Shown: piece by piece, positions 52,603-61,043 of the stretch | Layout of the letters: every line of letters starts with the position of its first letter | Position numbering within the stretch: the first letter of the stretch is position 1 | Assembly (NCBI RefSeq): GCF_004345725.1 | Contig: NZ_SLXG01000001.1 | Location: 234,973-298,972, forward strand | Reading direction: 5' to 3' | Source: Crenobacter luteus | GTDB lineage: Bacteria; Pseudomonadota; Gammaproteobacteria; Burkholderiales; Chromobacteriaceae | Length of the DNA stretch: 64,000 bases | Made by a program: the position numbers and the translations under genes | The notes under the pieces: generated by a model | Told to the model about the DNA's origin: nothing | Seen by the model: the letters and a program-made list of their open reading frames with translations, nothing else | The model's database searches: none

Positions 52603-52666
52603 CCGCCGTGGCGCCGACCCCGCCCGCCGCGGCCCGCGCCGCTTCGTCCCGTCCGTCCGTCCGCGC

Positions 52667-53449
52667 ATGCTGACGATCACCGACGCACAGATCAACGCGC
52701 TGGTCGGCGCCTTCGTCTGGCCGTTCGCGCGCATCGTCGGCCTGATCCTCGCCGACCCGCTGCTGGCCACGCGCGGCGTACCGCGCCGCTTCAAGGCCGG
52801 TTTCGCGCTGTTCCTGACCGTGCTCGTCGTGCCGGTGCTGCCGCCCTTGCCGGCGGTGCCGCTGGTGTCGGCCGAGGGGGTCGCCATCCTGGTGCAGCAG
52901 GTGCTGATCGGCGTCGGCATCGGCTTCGCGATGCGGCTGGTGATGGCGGCGGTCGAACTGGCCGGCTTCGTGATCGGTACGCAGATGGGCCTCGGCTTCG
53001 CGCTGTTCTTCGACCCGATGTCGTCGGCGCAGGTGCCGGGCGTCGCGCGGCTGCTGTCCATCTTCGTCTTCCTGCTGTTTCTCGTGATGGGCGGCATGCA
53101 GGTGCTGATCGGCACGCTGGTCGACAGCTTCACCGTGCTGCCGATCGGCCGCAGCCTGCCGGTCGAGGGCTGGCGCACGTTGGCCGAGTGGGGTGGCCAC
53201 CTGTTCGCCTGGGGCGTGTGGCTGTCGCTGCCGGTGGTCGCCGCGCTATTGGTGACCAACCTCGCGATCGGCGTGATGACCCGCGCCTCGCCGCAGTTCA
53301 ACGTGTTCTCGTTCGGCTTTCCGCTGACGCTGATGGTCGGCTTCGTCGCGCTGTACTTCTCGCTGCCGCTGTTGCTGCCGGCGGTCGAGACCATGTACCG
53401 CGCGGCCTTCGAATTCGCGCTCGCCTGGCTCAGAACGCCCGCAAGCTAG
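52667..53449 (+). CDS. fliR: Flagellar export gate protein FliR
   Basis: FliR (260 residues) completes the FliPQR gate. Six TM helices with the conserved PFARIVGLILADPL at the start and GTQMGLGFALFFDPMSS in the middle. It is the last gene of the flagellar block here; flhB/flhA are not in the window. One 10-mer at 53179 reads LAE. Confidence 0.95.
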   Translation: MLTITDAQINALVGAFVWPFARIVGLILADPLLATRGVPRRFKAGFALFLTVLVVPVLPPLPAVPLVSAEGVAILVQQVLIGVGIGFAMRLVMAAVELAGFVIGTQMGLGFALFFDPMSSAQVPGVARLLSIFVFLLFLVMGGMQVLIGTLVDSFTVLPIGRSLPVEGWRTLAEWGGHLFAWGVWLSLPVVAALLVTNLAIGVMTRASPQFNVFSFGFPLTLMVGFVALYFSLPLLLPAVETMYRAAFEFALAWLRTPAS

Positions 53450-53560
53450 GGCGAAAACCCGCCGGCGGGCGGGCCGTGCGCGCCGCTTTTTGATAGAATT
53501 GCCCGGTCTATCCCCCCAACCGGCGGCGTCGCGCCGCCCAAGGCAACAATCGAGGTAACC

Positions 53561-54286
53561 ATGGCTGGCCACAGCAAATGGGCGAACATCAAGCATAAGA
53601 AGGAACGCGCCGACGCCAAGCGCGGCAAGGTCTTTACCCGTCTGATCAAGGAAATCACCGTGGCCGCGCGCCTCGGCGGCGGCGACGCCTCGGCCAACCC
53701 GCGCCTGCGCCTGGCGATCGACAAGGCGCTCGACGCCAACATGCCGAAGGACAACATCCAGCGTGCGGTCGACCGCGGCGCCGGCAACCTCGAGGGCGTC
53801 AACTACGAGGAACTGCGCTACGAGGGCTACGGCATCGGCGGCGCGGCGGTGATGGTCGACTGCATGACCGACAACAAGACGCGCACCGTCGCCGACGTGC
53901 GCCACGCCTTCTCCAAGTACGGCGGCAACCTCGGCACCGACGGCTGCGTCGCGTTCCAGTTCAAGCACTGCGGCTACCTGCTGTTCGCGCCGGGCGTCGA
54001 CGAGGACGCGCTGATGGAAGCGGCGCTGGAAGCCGGTGCCGACGACGTCGTGACCAACGACGACGGCTCGATCGAGGTGATCACCGACCCGTACGCCTTC
54101 TCCGACGTGAAGGCCGCGCTGGAGGCCGCCGGCTTCAAGGCCGAGGACGGCGAGGTGACGATGCGCGCGCTCAACGATACCGTGCTGAGCGGCGACGACG
54201 CCGTGCGCATGCAGAAGCTGCTCGACGCGCTCGAGGACCTCGACGACGTGCAGGAGGTCTATACCTCGGCGGTGCTCGAGGACTGA
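53561..54286 (+). CDS. yebC: YebC/PmpR-family protein
   Basis: A 241-residue protein of the YebC (TACO1) family, long listed as DNA-binding regulators and more recently linked to translation at polyproline stretches. The N-terminus [14 protein letters not shown] and the acidic C-terminal domain ([11 protein letters not shown]) are characteristic. It is followed by a strong terminator. One 10-mer at 53689 reads SAN. It shares a possible theme with earP-efp, but that link is only inferred. Confidence 0.95.
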   Translation: MAGHSKWANIKHKKERADAKRGKVFTRLIKEITVAARLGGGDASANPRLRLAIDKALDANMPKDNIQRAVDRGAGNLEGVNYEELRYEGYGIGGAAVMVDCMTDNKTRTVADVRHAFSKYGGNLGTDGCVAFQFKHCGYLLFAPGVDEDALMEAALEAGADDVVTNDDGSIEVITDPYAFSDVKAALEAAGFKAEDGEVTMRALNDTVLSGDDAVRMQKLLDALEDLDDVQEVYTSAVLED

Positions 54287-54289
54287 GCG

Positions 54290-54667
54290 TTGCCGCATCC
54301 GGCCCCAGGCTTGCCTTCGCGCAAGCCTTTTTCGCATAGAACGGGGTATGCTGCCGCGGCGCTTGCCTGGTGGGCGCTGACGGTCTGGCTGTTGCTGAAG
54401 CCGGCTTCGCCGCCGGGTGCCATCCCGTACCTGGACAAGCTCGGCCACGCCGCGTTGTTCGCCGTGCAGGCGTGGCTCCTGGCCGGCGCGACCGGCTGGC
54501 GCCGCGCGCGCGTCTGGCTCGCGCTCGCCGCGTGGGCGCTCGGTTCCGAGGCCTTGCAGGGCTGGCTGACGAGCGACCGCAGCCCCGAGGCGCTCGACGC
54601 GCTGGCCGACCTCGCCGGCGCCGGCCTCGCGCTGTGGTGGGCGTCGCGCCGGCTCGGCCAACGCTGA
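54290..54667 (+). CDS. VanZ-like membrane protein
   Basis: A 125-residue protein with three or four hydrophobic helices and the VanZ-family pattern LDKLGHAALFAVQAW and SEALQGWLTSDRSPEALDALADLAGAGL. Function unknown; VanZ relatives touch envelope sugar chemistry or glycopeptide tolerance. The start is unclear. The only candidate start codons in this frame are TTGs (54290 and 54311), and both lie at or in the terminator hairpin of yebC, so the true N-terminus may be non-standard. A 10-mer at 54653 overlaps the stop codon region (LGQ). Confidence 0.6.
   Translation: MPHPAPGLPSRKPFSHRTGYAAAALAWWALTVWLLLKPASPPGAIPYLDKLGHAALFAVQAWLLAGATGWRRARVWLALAAWALGSEALQGWLTSDRSPEALDALADLAGAGLALWWASRRLGQR
54307..54332 (+). 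terminator. Rho-independent terminator after yebC, inside the VanZ reading frame
   Basis: AGGCTTGC pairs with GCAAGCCT around a six-base loop, followed by a run of five Ts. It lies 20 bases after the yebC stop but within the first codons of the VanZ-like frame. Confidence 0.85.
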
Positions 54668-54719
54668 ACGCCCCGACCGCGCCGCGGTCTATCCCCCACC
54701 AACCCTTCCGAGGTGACGC

Positions 54720-56015
54720 ATGCAGTACGCCGCACGACGACAGCAATTGATGCGCGCGATGGGCTCGGGTCTCGCGATCCTGCCGACCGCGCCCGAGGCC
54801 CGCCGCAACGCCGACACCCACTATCCCTACCGCGCCGACAGCCACTTCTGCTACCTGAGCGGCTTCACCGAGCCCGAGGCGGTGCTGGTGCTCGACGCGC
54901 GCGCCGGCAAGAGCGTGCTGTTCTGCCGCGCCAAGAATCCCGACATGGAGATCTGGGACGGCTTCCGCCACGGGCCCGACGGCGCCCGCGAGGCCTTCGG
55001 CTTCGACGAGGCCTACCCGATCGACGAGCTCGACGAGCGCATCGTGCCGATGTTGGCCGAGGCCGACACGCTGTACTGGGGCGTCGGCCGCCGCGCCGAC
55101 TGGGACGCGCGCGTCGGCCGCTGGCTGGAGGCCGCGCGCGGCGCGCGCAACCTCGGCCCGGCGCCGGCGCGCTTCGCCGACCTGATGCCGCTGATCGACG
55201 CGCAGCGCCTCATCAAGGACGAGGCCGAGATCGCCACGCTGCGCCGCGCCGGCGCGATCTCGGCCGAGGCGCACGTGCGCGCGATGCAGGCGTGTGCCGC
55301 CGGCCGCTACGAATACGAGATCGAGGCCGAGATCCTGCATACCTTCGTGCGCCACGGCGCGCGCCATCCGGCCTACGAGAGCATCGTCGCCGGCGGCGCC
55401 AACGCCTGCACGCTGCACTACGTCGGCAATCGCGACAGGCTCGCCGACGGCGAGCTGCTGTTGATCGACGCCGGCTGCGAGTTCATGGGCTACGCCGGCG
55501 ACATCACGCGCACCTTCCCGGTCAACGGCCGCTTTTCCGGCCCGCAGCGCGCGGTGTACGAGATCGTGCTCGCCGCGCAGGCGGCCGGCATCGAAGCGGT
55601 GCGCCCGGGTGTCGCGTGGAACGACTTCGCCGACGCGGCGCTCAGGGTGCTGGTCGAGGGCCTGGTCGACCTGAAGCTCTTGACCGGCAGCGTCGACGGC
55701 AATATCGAATCGGGCGCCTACCGCCAGTTCTACATGCACGGTCTCGGCCACTGGATCGGCATGGACGTGCACGACGTCGGCGGCCGCAAGGACGCCAGCG
55801 GCGACTGGATCCGCTTCGTGCCGGGCATGTGCACCACGGTCGAGCCGGGGCTCTACATCCGTCCGGCCGACAAGGTGCCGGCCGAGTTCCACAACATCGG
55901 CATCCGCATCGAGGACGACGTGCTGGTCACCGCGACCGGCCACGAGGTCTATACCGCCGGCGCGCCCAAGGCGGTCGACGACATCGAGGCGCTGATGCGC
56001 GCCGCCAAGGAGTGA
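54720..56015 (+). CDS. pepP: Xaa-Pro aminopeptidase
   Basis: PepP (431 residues) removes the N-terminal residue from peptides with proline in second place, using two Mn ions. An N-terminal creatinase-like domain (about 1-165) precedes the pita-bread domain with metal ligands in LLIDAGCEFMGYAGDITRTF, the HGLGHWIG helix and the TVEPGLYI and GIRIEDDVLV strands. In E. coli too, pepP lies next to ubiH. It contains a 10-mer at 55052 (LAE). Confidence 0.95.
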   Translation: MQYAARRQQLMRAMGSGLAILPTAPEARRNADTHYPYRADSHFCYLSGFTEPEAVLVLDARAGKSVLFCRAKNPDMEIWDGFRHGPDGAREAFGFDEAYPIDELDERIVPMLAEADTLYWGVGRRADWDARVGRWLEAARGARNLGPAPARFADLMPLIDAQRLIKDEAEIATLRRAGAISAEAHVRAMQACAAGRYEYEIEAEILHTFVRHGARHPAYESIVAGGANACTLHYVGNRDRLADGELLLIDAGCEFMGYAGDITRTFPVNGRFSGPQRAVYEIVLAAQAAGIEAVRPGVAWNDFADAALRVLVEGLVDLKLLTGSVDGNIESGAYRQFYMHGLGHWIGMDVHDVGGRKDASGDWIRFVPGMCTTVEPGLYIRPADKVPAEFHNIGIRIEDDVLVTATGHEVYTAGAPKAVDDIEALMRAAKE

Positions 56016-56017
56016 AC

Positions 56018-57208
56018 ATGGCGCTTCCGCTTCCGGAGCACGTCGACGTGCTGGTGGTCGGCGCCGGCCCGGTCGGCGCGCTGGCCGCGCTGAAGTTGGC
56101 CGAGGCCGGTCGCCAGGTCGCGCTCATCGAGGCGCGCCCCGAAGGCGCGCCGGTGCGCGACGCGCGCGCGCTGGCGCTGTCGTGGGCGAGCCGCGCGGCG
56201 CTGGCCGATGCCGGTGTCTGGCGCGACGATCTTGGCGCCACCGCGATCGACACCGTGCACGTGTCGCAGCAGGGCGGCTGGGGCCGCACCGTGCTGTCGC
56301 GCGACGACCTCGGCCTGCCGCACCTGGGCGTGGTGGTCGACTACCCGTCGCTCTTTGCCGCGCTCGCGGCAAGGTTGGCCGAGGCCGCGCTGCCGATCGC
56401 GTGGGGCACGCGCGTCGCCGCGGTCGACCCGCTGTCGGCCTACGCGCGCGTCACGCTGCAAGGCGAGGCCGGCGAGCGCGTCGTGACCGCGCGGCTGGTG
56501 GTGCTGGCCGAGGGCGGCGAGCTGGTCGACGGCTTGCCGGGCCTGACGCGCCGCGTGCACGACTACGGCCAGGCGGCGCTGTTGGCCGAGGTGGCGAGCG
56601 AGCTGCCGCACCGCGGCGTCGCCTACGAGCGCTTCTCGAAGCGCGGCCCGCTGGCGCTGCTGCCGCGCGGCGACGGCTTCATGCTGGTGTGGACGCGCAC
56701 GCCCGAGGACGCGCGCGAACTGCGCGACGGCGACCCGGCCGAGCTGGAAAGACAGTTGGCCGAGGCGATGGGCGAGCGGCTCGGCGCCTTCCGCGTCGCC
56801 GGTTCGCGCGCGCTCTTCCCGCTGACGCTCAAACAGGCGAGCCGCCGCGTCGCGCGCCGCGTCGCGCTGATCGGCAACGCCGCGCAGACGCTGCACCCGG
56901 TCGCGGCGCAAGGGCTGAACCTCGGCATCCGCGACGCGCTGGCGCTCGCCGCCGCGCTGGCCGGCGCGGCCGATGCGGGAGACGCGGCGGCGCTGTCGGC
57001 CTACGAGCGCGCGCGCGCGCTCGACAGCGGCGCGGTGGTCGGTTTCACGCACCAGCTGGTGCGCTTCTTCGACGGCCATGGCCCGCTGCTTTCTGCCGCG
57101 CGCGGCCTTGGCATGAACCTCTTGGACGCCGCGCCGGCGCTGCGCCGCCGCTTCGCCGGCCACCTGGTGTTCGGCGTCGGCGGCGCCTCTTTGGACGGGA
57201 TGGTATGA
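56018..57208 (+). CDS. ubiH: Ubiquinone-biosynthesis FAD hydroxylase (UbiH)
   Basis: UbiH (396 residues) is a flavin monooxygenase that hydroxylates the quinone ring of ubiquinone precursors. FAD motif VVGAGPVGALAALKLAEAG near the N-terminus and the C-terminal LIGNAAQTLHPVAAQGLNLGIRD, where the usual GDAAH is changed to GNAAQ. The pepP-ubiH-ubi order supports the role. The gene carries four exact uptake-like 10-mers (56095, 56374, 56581, 56755), the densest cluster in the window, all read LAE. Confidence 0.88.
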   Translation: MALPLPEHVDVLVVGAGPVGALAALKLAEAGRQVALIEARPEGAPVRDARALALSWASRAALADAGVWRDDLGATAIDTVHVSQQGGWGRTVLSRDDLGLPHLGVVVDYPSLFAALAARLAEAALPIAWGTRVAAVDPLSAYARVTLQGEAGERVVTARLVVLAEGGELVDGLPGLTRRVHDYGQAALLAEVASELPHRGVAYERFSKRGPLALLPRGDGFMLVWTRTPEDARELRDGDPAELERQLAEAMGERLGAFRVAGSRALFPLTLKQASRRVARRVALIGNAAQTLHPVAAQGLNLGIRDALALAAALAGAADAGDAAALSAYERARALDSGAVVGFTHQLVRFFDGHGPLLSAARGLGMNLLDAAPALRRRFAGHLVFGVGGASLDGMV

Positions 57209-58359
57209 AGGGATTCGACGCGGATGTCGTCATCGTCGGCGGCGGGCTGGTCGGCGCGAGCCTCGCGCTCGCGCTGGCGCGCGCCGGGCGGCGGGTGACG
57301 CTGGTGGAAGGGCAGGTGCCCGATTTTTCGCGCATCACCGAAGGCTGGGACGCGCGCATCTACGCGGTCAGCCCGGCCAACCGGCGCTTTCTCGAGGGCC
57401 TGGGCGCCTGGCCCGACGCGTCGCGCTTGGGCACTATCGCGCGCATGGAGGTGCACGGCGACGCCGGCGGCGAGATCGACTTCGACGCGCGCGAGGCCGG
57501 CGGCGAGGCGCTGGCGTGGATCGCCGAGAACCGCTGGCTGCTCGCCGCGCTGTGGGCGAGCCTGGCCGGGGCCGGCGTCGACGTGCTGTCCGGCTCCAAG
57601 CCGGTGTCGCTCGCCACGCGCGCCGACGCGGCCGAGCTGACGCTGTCCGACGGCCGGCGCCTCGTCGCGCGGCTGGCGGTCGGCGCCGACGGCGCCAACT
57701 CGTGGGTGCGCGAGCAGGCTGGCCTGACCGCGCGCGTCGACCCCTACGGCCAGAGCGGCGTGGTCGCCAACTTCGCCTGCGAAAAGCCGCACGGCGACGT
57801 CGCGCGCCAGTGGTTCACCGGCGATTCCATCCTTGCGTGGCTGCCGATGGCCGGCAAGCACGTGTCGATGGTGTGGTCCACCTTCGAGCCCGACGCCTTG
57901 CTCGCGCAGGGCGACGACGCCTTCTGCGCCAAGGTTGCCGAAGCCGGCGGCTTCGAGCTCGGCCAACTTTCGCTCGTCAGCCGGCCGGCCGCCTTTCCCT
58001 TGCGGCTGATCCGGCCCGAGGCGGTGGTCGCCGAGCGCGTCGCGCTGGTCGGCGACGCCGCGCACACCGTGCACCCGCTGGCCGGGCAGGGCGTCAACCT
58101 CGGCTTTCAGGACGCGGCGACGCTCGCCGGCCTGATCGCCTCGGCGCGCGACGCCGGCGACTGGCTGCTGTTGCGCCGCTACCAGCGCGCGCGCCGCGAG
58201 GCGGTGACGGCGATGCAGCTGACCTGCGACGGCCTGTTCAAGCTGTTCCACGGCAAGGGGTTGCCCGGGCTGCCGTGGCTGCGCAATACCGGCCTCAACC
58301 TCACCAACCGGCTCACCCCGCTCAAACGCGAGCTGGTGCGCCACGCCATCGGCTTCTGA
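57205..58359 (+). CDS. Second UbiH/UbiF/UbiI-family FAD hydroxylase
   Basis: A 384-residue flavin monooxygenase of the same family: VVIVGGGLVGASLALALARAG at the N-terminus and LVGDAAHTVHPLAGQGVNLGFQDA in the C-terminal half. It overlaps ubiH as ATGA, so both are made together. It probably hydroxylates another ring carbon in ubiquinone synthesis (UbiI- or UbiF-like), but regiospecificity cannot be read from the sequence. One 10-mer at 57958 reads LGQ. Confidence 0.85.
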   Translation: MKGFDADVVIVGGGLVGASLALALARAGRRVTLVEGQVPDFSRITEGWDARIYAVSPANRRFLEGLGAWPDASRLGTIARMEVHGDAGGEIDFDAREAGGEALAWIAENRWLLAALWASLAGAGVDVLSGSKPVSLATRADAAELTLSDGRRLVARLAVGADGANSWVREQAGLTARVDPYGQSGVVANFACEKPHGDVARQWFTGDSILAWLPMAGKHVSMVWSTFEPDALLAQGDDAFCAKVAEAGGFELGQLSLVSRPAAFPLRLIRPEAVVAERVALVGDAAHTVHPLAGQGVNLGFQDAATLAGLIASARDAGDWLLLRRYQRARREAVTAMQLTCDGLFKLFHGKGLPGLPWLRNTGLNLTNRLTPLKRELVRHAIGF

Positions 58360-58372
58360 ATCTGGATTTCGC

Positions 58373-59134
58373 ATGAACAAACGTTTGCTGACCGCCGCCT
58401 TTATCGCCGCCTTCGTGCCGCTCACCGCCTGTTCGGCCGGCTCCCCGTCCGACGCCAGGCCGGCGTCGCCGTCGCCCGACGCGGTCAAGAAAGCCTTCGC
58501 CGCGCGTTTTCCCAACCGCCCGGTCCAGAGCGTGTCGGCGACGCCGCTGCCCGGCATCTACGAGGTGGTGCTGCCCGGCCGGCAGATCATGTACACCGAC
58601 GCCAAGGTCAACTATCTGTTCCTCGACGCCAACCTGATCGACGTGCAAAAGCGCGAGAGCCTGACCGAGGCGCGCATGGAAGCGCTGTCGCGCGTCGACT
58701 GGAAGAGCCTGCCGCTGGCCGACGCGGTCAAGGAGGTGCGCGGCAACGGCGCGCGCAAGCTCGTCGTGTTCTCCGATCCGGACTGCCCGTTCTGCAAGAA
58801 GCTCGAGCGCGAGACGATCGCCCGCCTCGACAACGTGACCGTCTACACCTTCCTCTACCCGATCGCGCAGCTACATCCGGACGCCGAGCGCAAGTCGCGC
58901 CAGATCTGGTGCAGCGCCGACCGCGCCGCCGCGTGGACCGGGCTGATGCGCGACGGCCGGCCGCTGTCCGGTCGCGACGACTGCGCGACGCCGCTGGCGC
59001 GGCTGCAGAAGCTAGGCGACTCGCTGGGCGTCAACGGCACGCCGGCGCTGGTGTTCGCGAGCGGCCGGCTGGTCGCCGGCGCGCAGCCGCTCGAACAGGT
59101 CGAGCGCTGGCTCGCCGAGAAGGCCGCCGACTAG
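58373..59134 (+). CDS. dsbC: DsbC-like thiol:disulfide interchange lipoprotein
   Basis: A 253-residue periplasmic disulfide isomerase. The signal ends in a lipobox LTAC (Cys20), so unlike E. coli DsbC it should be lipid-anchored. A DsbC-type dimerisation domain (about 35-110) precedes the thioredoxin fold with active site CPFC (DPDCPFCKKLE) and cis-proline loop GTPALVF. The further cysteine pair (IWCSADR and DDCATP) is usual in DsbC. It starts 13 bases after the hydroxylase gene. Confidence 0.88.
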   Translation: MNKRLLTAAFIAAFVPLTACSAGSPSDARPASPSPDAVKKAFAARFPNRPVQSVSATPLPGIYEVVLPGRQIMYTDAKVNYLFLDANLIDVQKRESLTEARMEALSRVDWKSLPLADAVKEVRGNGARKLVVFSDPDCPFCKKLERETIARLDNVTVYTFLYPIAQLHPDAERKSRQIWCSADRAAAWTGLMRDGRPLSGRDDCATPLARLQKLGDSLGVNGTPALVFASGRLVAGAQPLEQVERWLAEKAAD

Positions 59135-59289
59135 GCGGACGCGCGGTCCCGGGCCGGAAATGGCGGTGCTTTCCAAAGACGGATTTCGTGCTACAGTTCC
59201 CGTCGCAGGATAATAAATTCGAACGTTTGTTTTAATTTGGCCGGGCCGCCCCGCCGGGGAGGCCGGTCGCCAACACGAAGGGAAACCGC

Positions 59290-59550
59290 ATGTCCGACCT
59301 CAAAGCCGCATTCGAAAAAGCGCAAGCCGACGTCAAGACCCTGGCCGAGCGTCCCGACAACCAGACGCTGCTGCAGCTGTACGCCCTCTACAAGCAAGCC
59401 ACCGACGGCGACGTCAGCGGCGAGCGCCCGGGCATGATGGATTTCGTCAACCGCGCCAAGTACGACGCCTGGGACAAGCTCAAGGGCACCGCGCCGGATC
59501 AGGCGATGCAGTCCTATATCGACGTGGTGCAGCGCCTGCTCGCCGAGTAA
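59290..59550 (+). CDS. Acyl-CoA-binding protein
   Basis: An 86-residue four-helix protein of the ACBP family, common in eukaryotes and scattered in bacteria, which binds and buffers long-chain acyl-CoA in the cytoplasm. The ligand-contact motifs LYALYKQATDGDVSGERPGMMDF and the YDAWDKLKG stretch are well kept. Monocistronic: an AT-rich 155-base leader holds the sequence GATAATAAATTCGAACG, and a strong terminator follows. Confidence 0.93.
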   Translation: MSDLKAAFEKAQADVKTLAERPDNQTLLQLYALYKQATDGDVSGERPGMMDFVNRAKYDAWDKLKGTAPDQAMQSYIDVVQRLLAE

Positions 59551-59574
59551 GCGCTTACCGGCGTCGATGAAAAA

Positions 59575-59604
59575 ACGGCCACCGCTTTGCGCGGTGGCCG
59601 TTTT
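59575..59604. terminator. Strong bidirectional terminator after the ACBP gene
   Basis: ACGGCCACCGC pairs with GCGGTGGCCGT around five bases, with an A-run before and TTTT after. It may also stop minus-strand transcripts from the GDT1-family gene. Confidence 0.93.
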
Positions 59605-59613
59605 GCCTGCTGG

Positions 59614-59640
59614 CTCGGCCAGGCTTGAGGCTTGGCCGAG
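59614..59640. repeat. Degenerate inverted pair of the uptake-like 10-mer
   Basis: CTCGGCCAGG faces CTTGGCCGAG: one to two mismatches from the perfect word, in inverted arrangement, directly before the 3' end of the GDT1-family gene. Confidence 0.7.
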
Positions 59641-59643
59641 CGC

Positions 59644-60207
59644 TCAGGCGAGCGGGTAGAGCAGGGTCGCGACGCCGAGCGCGGCGAAGATCGCGGCGGC
59701 GATGCCGTGCACCAGCCGGACCGGCAGCTTCTTGGCGGCGGCGTCGCCGAGGAAGACCGCCGGCACGTTGGCGATCATCATGCCCAGCGTAGTGCCGGCG
59801 ACCACCGCGGTCAGCGTGTCGAAGCGCGCCGACAACGCGACGGTGGCGATCTGCGTCTTGTCGCCCATCTCGGCGAGGAAGAAGGCGAGCGTGGTCGCGC
59901 CGAACACGCCGAAGCGGTCGAACACGCGGGCGTCGTCGTCGAGCTTGTCGGGGATCAGCATCCACGCCGCCATCGCGATGAAGGAAACGCCGAGGATCCA
60001 GCGCAGCACGTCGGGGCCGAGCAGCGAGGTGATCCATTGCCCGAGCAGCGCGGCGAAGAAATGGTTGGCCAGGGTGGCGACGAAGATGCCGGCGACGATG
60101 GGCGCGGGCTTGCGGTAGCGGGCGGCCAGCAAGAGCGCGAGCAGCTGGGTTTTGTCGCCGATTTCGGCGAGGGCGACGATGCCGGTGGAGACGAGCAGGG
60201 CTTCCAT
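59644..60207 (-). CDS. GDT1/UPF0016-family manganese exporter
   Basis: A 187-residue membrane protein with six helices and two family motifs E-x-G-D-K-T (EIGDKTQ at about 15-21 and EMGDKTQ in the second half), which line the cation pathway. Bacterial members (MneA/MntX-type) export Mn2+. A manganese riboswitch upstream makes this role very likely. ATG at 60207 (MEALLVSTGIVAL) was chosen as it gives the canonical start. Confidence 0.9.
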   Translation of the reverse strand: MEALLVSTGIVALAEIGDKTQLLALLLAARYRKPAPIVAGIFVATLANHFFAALLGQWITSLLGPDVLRWILGVSFIAMAAWMLIPDKLDDDARVFDRFGVFGATTLAFFLAEMGDKTQIATVALSARFDTLTAVVAGTTLGMMIANVPAVFLGDAAAKKLPVRLVHGIAAAIFAALGVATLLYPLA

Positions 60208-60284
60208 CAGGGTGGGATTTCCGGGGGCCGCGCGACGTTCATGACTCGTCCACCCCGCGCGGCCCGCTACAGGGTGAAGAGTCA

Positions 60285-60410
60285 TGAGTCTTGCCAGACC
60301 GTATAGGTTGCCCGCGCCATGGCCGTGGATGCCGTCGCAGCGACGGCTGGCCAAGTCTGTTGACGGCGGGCCCGCGTCAATCAAGCGCGGCGGCTACTCC
60401 CCCAAGACAG
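60285..60410 (-). promoter_or_regulatory. Manganese (yybP-ykoY) riboswitch of the exporter gene
   Basis: The minus strand begins with GGGGGAGTAGCCGCCGC, the hallmark of the class, then nested stems, and ends with the conserved GGCAAGACT. Below it, CATGACTC and GAGTCATG (60279-60286 and 60239-60246) form an inverted repeat that may act as the expression switch about 30 bases before the start codon. Confidence 0.85.
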
Positions 60411-60504
60411 CGCGGATGATAAGCCAAAGCCGGCCGCGCAGGCAAGCCCGCCAGGGCGCGCCGCGGGCGAAACGGCCCGCGCGCGGACCGTTGGCCGAGG
60501 GGGG

Positions 60505-60966
60505 TCAGTCCAGCTGCGAGGTGCAGTGCGGGCAGCGCGTCGCCTTTTCGGGAATGCTCGACAGGCAGTAGCGGCATTCCTTGCTCGCGGGCGTCGGGGC
60601 TTCCTCGGCCTTTTCCTCGCGCTTGAGACGGTTGATGGTCTTGACCAGCATGAAGATCGCGAACGCGACGATGGTAAAGCTGATGACGGCGTTGATGAAC
60701 AGGCCGATGTTCAAGGTCACCGCGCCGGCTTCCCTGGCTGCCGCGACCGATACGTAGGGGCCGGCCGTCTTGGCACCGTCCTTGAGCACCCAGAACAGGT
60801 TCGAAAAGTCGACGTTGCCGATCAAAAGGCCGATCGGCGGCATGATCATGTCGTCGACCAGCGACTTGACGATGGCGCCGAATGCGCCGCCGATCACCAC
60901 GCCGATCGCGAGGTCGATCACGTTGCCGCGCATCGCGAATTCCTTGAATTCCTTCAAAATAACCAT
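60505..60966 (-). CDS. mscL: Large-conductance mechanosensitive channel with C-terminal zinc ribbon
   Basis: MscL (153 residues) is a pentameric safety valve opened by membrane tension. The N-terminus [24 protein letters not shown] (TM1 gate) and TM2 (about 72-95) are standard. After the cytoplasmic helix ([12 protein letters not shown]) the protein adds CRYC and CPHC, a small zinc-ribbon-like end absent in E. coli MscL. Start ATG at 60966. A single 10-mer follows the stop at 60490. Confidence 0.92.
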   Translation of the reverse strand: MVILKEFKEFAMRGNVIDLAIGVVIGGAFGAIVKSLVDDMIMPPIGLLIGNVDFSNLFWVLKDGAKTAGPYVSVAAAREAGAVTLNIGLFINAVISFTIVAFAIFMLVKTINRLKREEKAEEAPTPASKECRYCLSSIPEKATRCPHCTSQLD

Positions 60967-61043
60967 CGTCTTTTCCTTATCGAATTTGCATTCCTTGTTC
61001 ACCATACGGCGCGCCGGGCGTCCGGGCAAGGGCTGTCGTGCGC

